Positions 63,301-64,000 of a DNA stretch of 64,000 nt are shown piece by piece; the first letter of the stretch is position 1, and each line of letters starts with the position of its first letter. The notes beneath the pieces were generated by a model. It did no database searches, was not told the DNA's origin, and saw only the letters and a list, made by a program, of their open reading frames with translations. The position numbers and the translations under genes were made by a program. The DNA is taken from assembly GCF_014655295.1 (NCBI RefSeq), contig NZ_BNBI01000005.1:1-64000 (forward strand), given 5' to 3'. The DNA is from Streptomyces fumanus. GTDB lineage: Bacteria; Actinomycetota; Actinomycetes; Streptomycetales; Streptomycetaceae.

Positions 63301-64000
63301 GCCCGAGCTGGTGCAGGCCGGCCCGTACCTGCGCGAAGGCAGGCACGCGCACGAGATCGGGCAAGAGTACGAGAAGGCGTGGGCCCAGCTGCTGCCCGCG
63401 GACGGCGGCACACGCACCGCCGACGGCGGGCCCGCCACGCCACCGCACCGGCTGCTGGTCCACCGGGCCGGTGCCCTCGAACCCCTGGACCCGGCGGAGA
63501 CGGACGAGATGGTCTTCGTCCCGGACCCGGACGGCGCACAGAACCGGGCCCTCCTGGACCGCGTCCCGGTACCTGTGATCCCGATCAGGGACAGGGCGCT
63601 GGGCGCCCGGGTCCACGCCTTCCTCGACCAGGGGACGACGTTCGACGTCCAACGGTGCGGCGACGCCACACACGACATCCAGGTCGACGGGCTGCCCGTC
63701 CGTGAGGCGATGCGCCTGCCGCTGACTCAGTACACGGGCCCCTGGCTGCTCACTCTGGTCGCGGCCCTGGTGGAGTTCGACGAGGAGCGCGCGTCCCGGA
63801 CGGAGCCCGTGACCGTGGCCGAGTCGACCAGCCTGCTGCGCCGCAGCGAGGTGACCGTGGCCGACGAGGCCGTCGTCTGGATCGCCGGACACCGTCTCAC
63901 CGAGAACGGCACGGACCGCGCCCTGCTCCACCCGCACCCCGACCGGCCCTGTGTCGTCGTCGTGCACAACGGGCCGCGCACCGGCTGGCGGGTGCTCCGT
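60362..64000 (+). CDS. sacsin/Hsp90-like ATPase, very large, runs off the window
   Basis: At least 1213 codons are open with no stop up to the last base. The N-terminal 60 residues are basic and helical, followed by a GHKL ATPase: N box LIELLQNAHDAHLAG (about 68-82, N73), LYVANGGKPF (101-110), and the ATP lid GIGHKGVGFKSV (131-142). This is the Hsp90/sacsin N-terminal type. The remaining 1,000 residues are not recognised, with many Trp/Arg-rich blocks. Start ATG 60362 after GGGGAGC. Proteins of this architecture occur in phage-defence islands, and the neighbourhood (Wadjet, excisionase, nuclease remnants) supports that; the exact system is unknown. Confidence 0.82.
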   Translation, partial: MAAGGRRPSEERVRQRRSAAVRRRVHEKALVEVRGCLRDWDDGRDAAREAKAVAETIIAPEYEGRVLIELLQNAHDAHLAGAADGRIEIRLDEDEGEHGTLYVANGGKPFSGKNFKDLCSIALSSKRADAGIGHKGVGFKSVLHLCDAPEIYSVAREASRVPDGFTFRFARPDDYDALAREVAPERAGFADHLKENLLTLKVPVFLEEAPKSVHNFVRRGFVTVVRLPLKSADARSAAGEQVRELMDDSAPFELFLDRLERVRLERRVAGKTRGKTYDRQVEVLHQARGLKVQQVTLRRRMRLIVVCGKVDPDRAREALTASIEKSGMRRDWMAWEKKAEVRVAVPVADPLREGRLYTFLPMGEQIPAPLRGFVHAPFFAEMNRRSFNEAVPWNGLLLDTVAETCARAVLATAEGRAPVPAGALVDLMCWRSPTALTRLTSAFQRLGHGIAQVPFIPVIVTASGTRTSLHRAVLWEGKEHATAFTPHAVAASGVTDLLDPQLHSVRLRRLVSLARSVGTRLEPPPERLASWAEQLAEAAASASFDPGWWADFYYDLSQEFPDGSDLTGKRIILTSGSASPAPAGGEGVFFDRESPRGGSLPALPDGLSGRLHFVHEGIAWTGKGRKRRAQSRTWLRTAGLVHEYGADRVLEVVAAALRADGEGGVEDGVRLACLRYACAVSHALETEGRRAPRLKDLRVPTRGGWQEASRAMFGPGWPGEHSSVDDTLTRFLERVRGLSSVLTQTEQRLLPRPEELCGDTLPVEAMGRFLERHGVAHGLRPRHEVFRTEVRGQDLNWPARFWVPNRRDLLPQWRTTAERWPNRRRVGYLKVAYHSRARSADVLPGQDDYAAFREEDRRLYAELIVHGLAFSWPDSALEMHFVRHTDSAGTPWPTPLAAFLAHAPWIPQTTVPGAPAEGIVFATAGRAWWWQGTQSPPPFLSVVPATLRSRRSAKLVARLGLLGIRSWDDPGTALDRLSHLPELVQAGPYLREGRHAHEIGQEYEKAWAQLLPADGGTRTADGGPATPPHRLLVHRAGALEPLDPAETDEMVFVPDPDGAQNRALLDRVPVPVIPIRDRALGARVHAFLDQGTTFDVQRCGDATHDIQVDGLPVREAMRLPLTQYTGPWLLTLVAALVEFDEERASRTEPVTVAESTSLLRRSEVTVADEAVVWIAGHRLTENGTDRALLHPHPDRPCVVVVHNGPRTGWRVLR

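Noticed and set aside
1..64000. Ribosomal RNA or complete tRNA genes
   Set aside because: Apart from the 3' tRNA fragment at 54.5 kb, I saw no T-arm/acceptor pattern or rRNA-like sequence.

Overview
The window is a stretch of Streptomyces chromosome. Coding DNA is very GC-rich with almost only G or C in third codon positions. GTG starts are frequent, purine-rich ribosome sites sit 5-9 bases ahead of starts, and several genes are Streptomyces-typical: a secreted bacterial phospholipase A2, an RsbW-like ATPase, a TerD pair and a DUF6643-type proline-rich protein. The order of the copper, phospholipase and Dps genes recalls one arm of the S. coelicolor chromosome; that is from memory, not a comparison.

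From 1 to about 44.5 kb the genes look like intact resident genes. First comes pentose/xyloside use (xylA, cut by the window edge, divergent from an alpha-xylosidase), then an NmrA-type reductase with its divergent TetR regulator, a DinB protein, an ABC-2-like membrane protein and a Dps ferritin. A translationally coupled three-gene sugar operon (Gfo/Idh/MocA, PmoA-like, cupin) follows. Next are phospholipase A2, a PAP2 phosphatase and a copper module (copA, copZ and a divergent His-rich secreted protein) with three CsoR-type boxes. An amino-sugar module (DeoR, SIS isomerase, class II aldolase), an RNA methyltransferase, AlkB, a ROK regulator, an RsbW-like ATPase, a PLP enzyme and a second DeoR regulator lead to a membrane hydrolase that overlaps tail-to-tail with a beta-helix/AAA+ fusion. 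The block closes with a MOSC protein, a TerD fusion, a glycosyltransferase, an Asp/Glu racemase, a TTA-containing small membrane protein, Lnt, a NUDIX enzyme, and a 3-hydroxybutyrate module (dehydrogenase, PucR-type regulator, MHS transporter).

From about 44.6 kb the character changes. There is 1.6 kb without convincing genes, beginning with five copies of a 9-10-base repeat. Then comes a complete four-gene Wadjet (JetABCD) anti-plasmid operon, an HNH endonuclease gene overlapping its tail, and about 6 kb of gene debris: fragments of an MFS transporter, an alpha/beta hydrolase, a tRNA, a YaaC protein and a serine recombinase; an IS5-family element; a PIN-domain protein; an amber-interrupted zinc-finger/coiled-coil gene; and a nuclease-like gene broken by one extra T. 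An excisionase-like HTH gene and a strong hairpin precede a very large sacsin/Hsp90-like ATPase gene that runs off the window. This is a defence and mobile-element hotspot.

A pattern the genes do not explain: short tandem or near-tandem duplications lie on or just after the stop codons of at least five genes in the resident part (copA, deoR, aldolase, PLP enzyme, MOSC).
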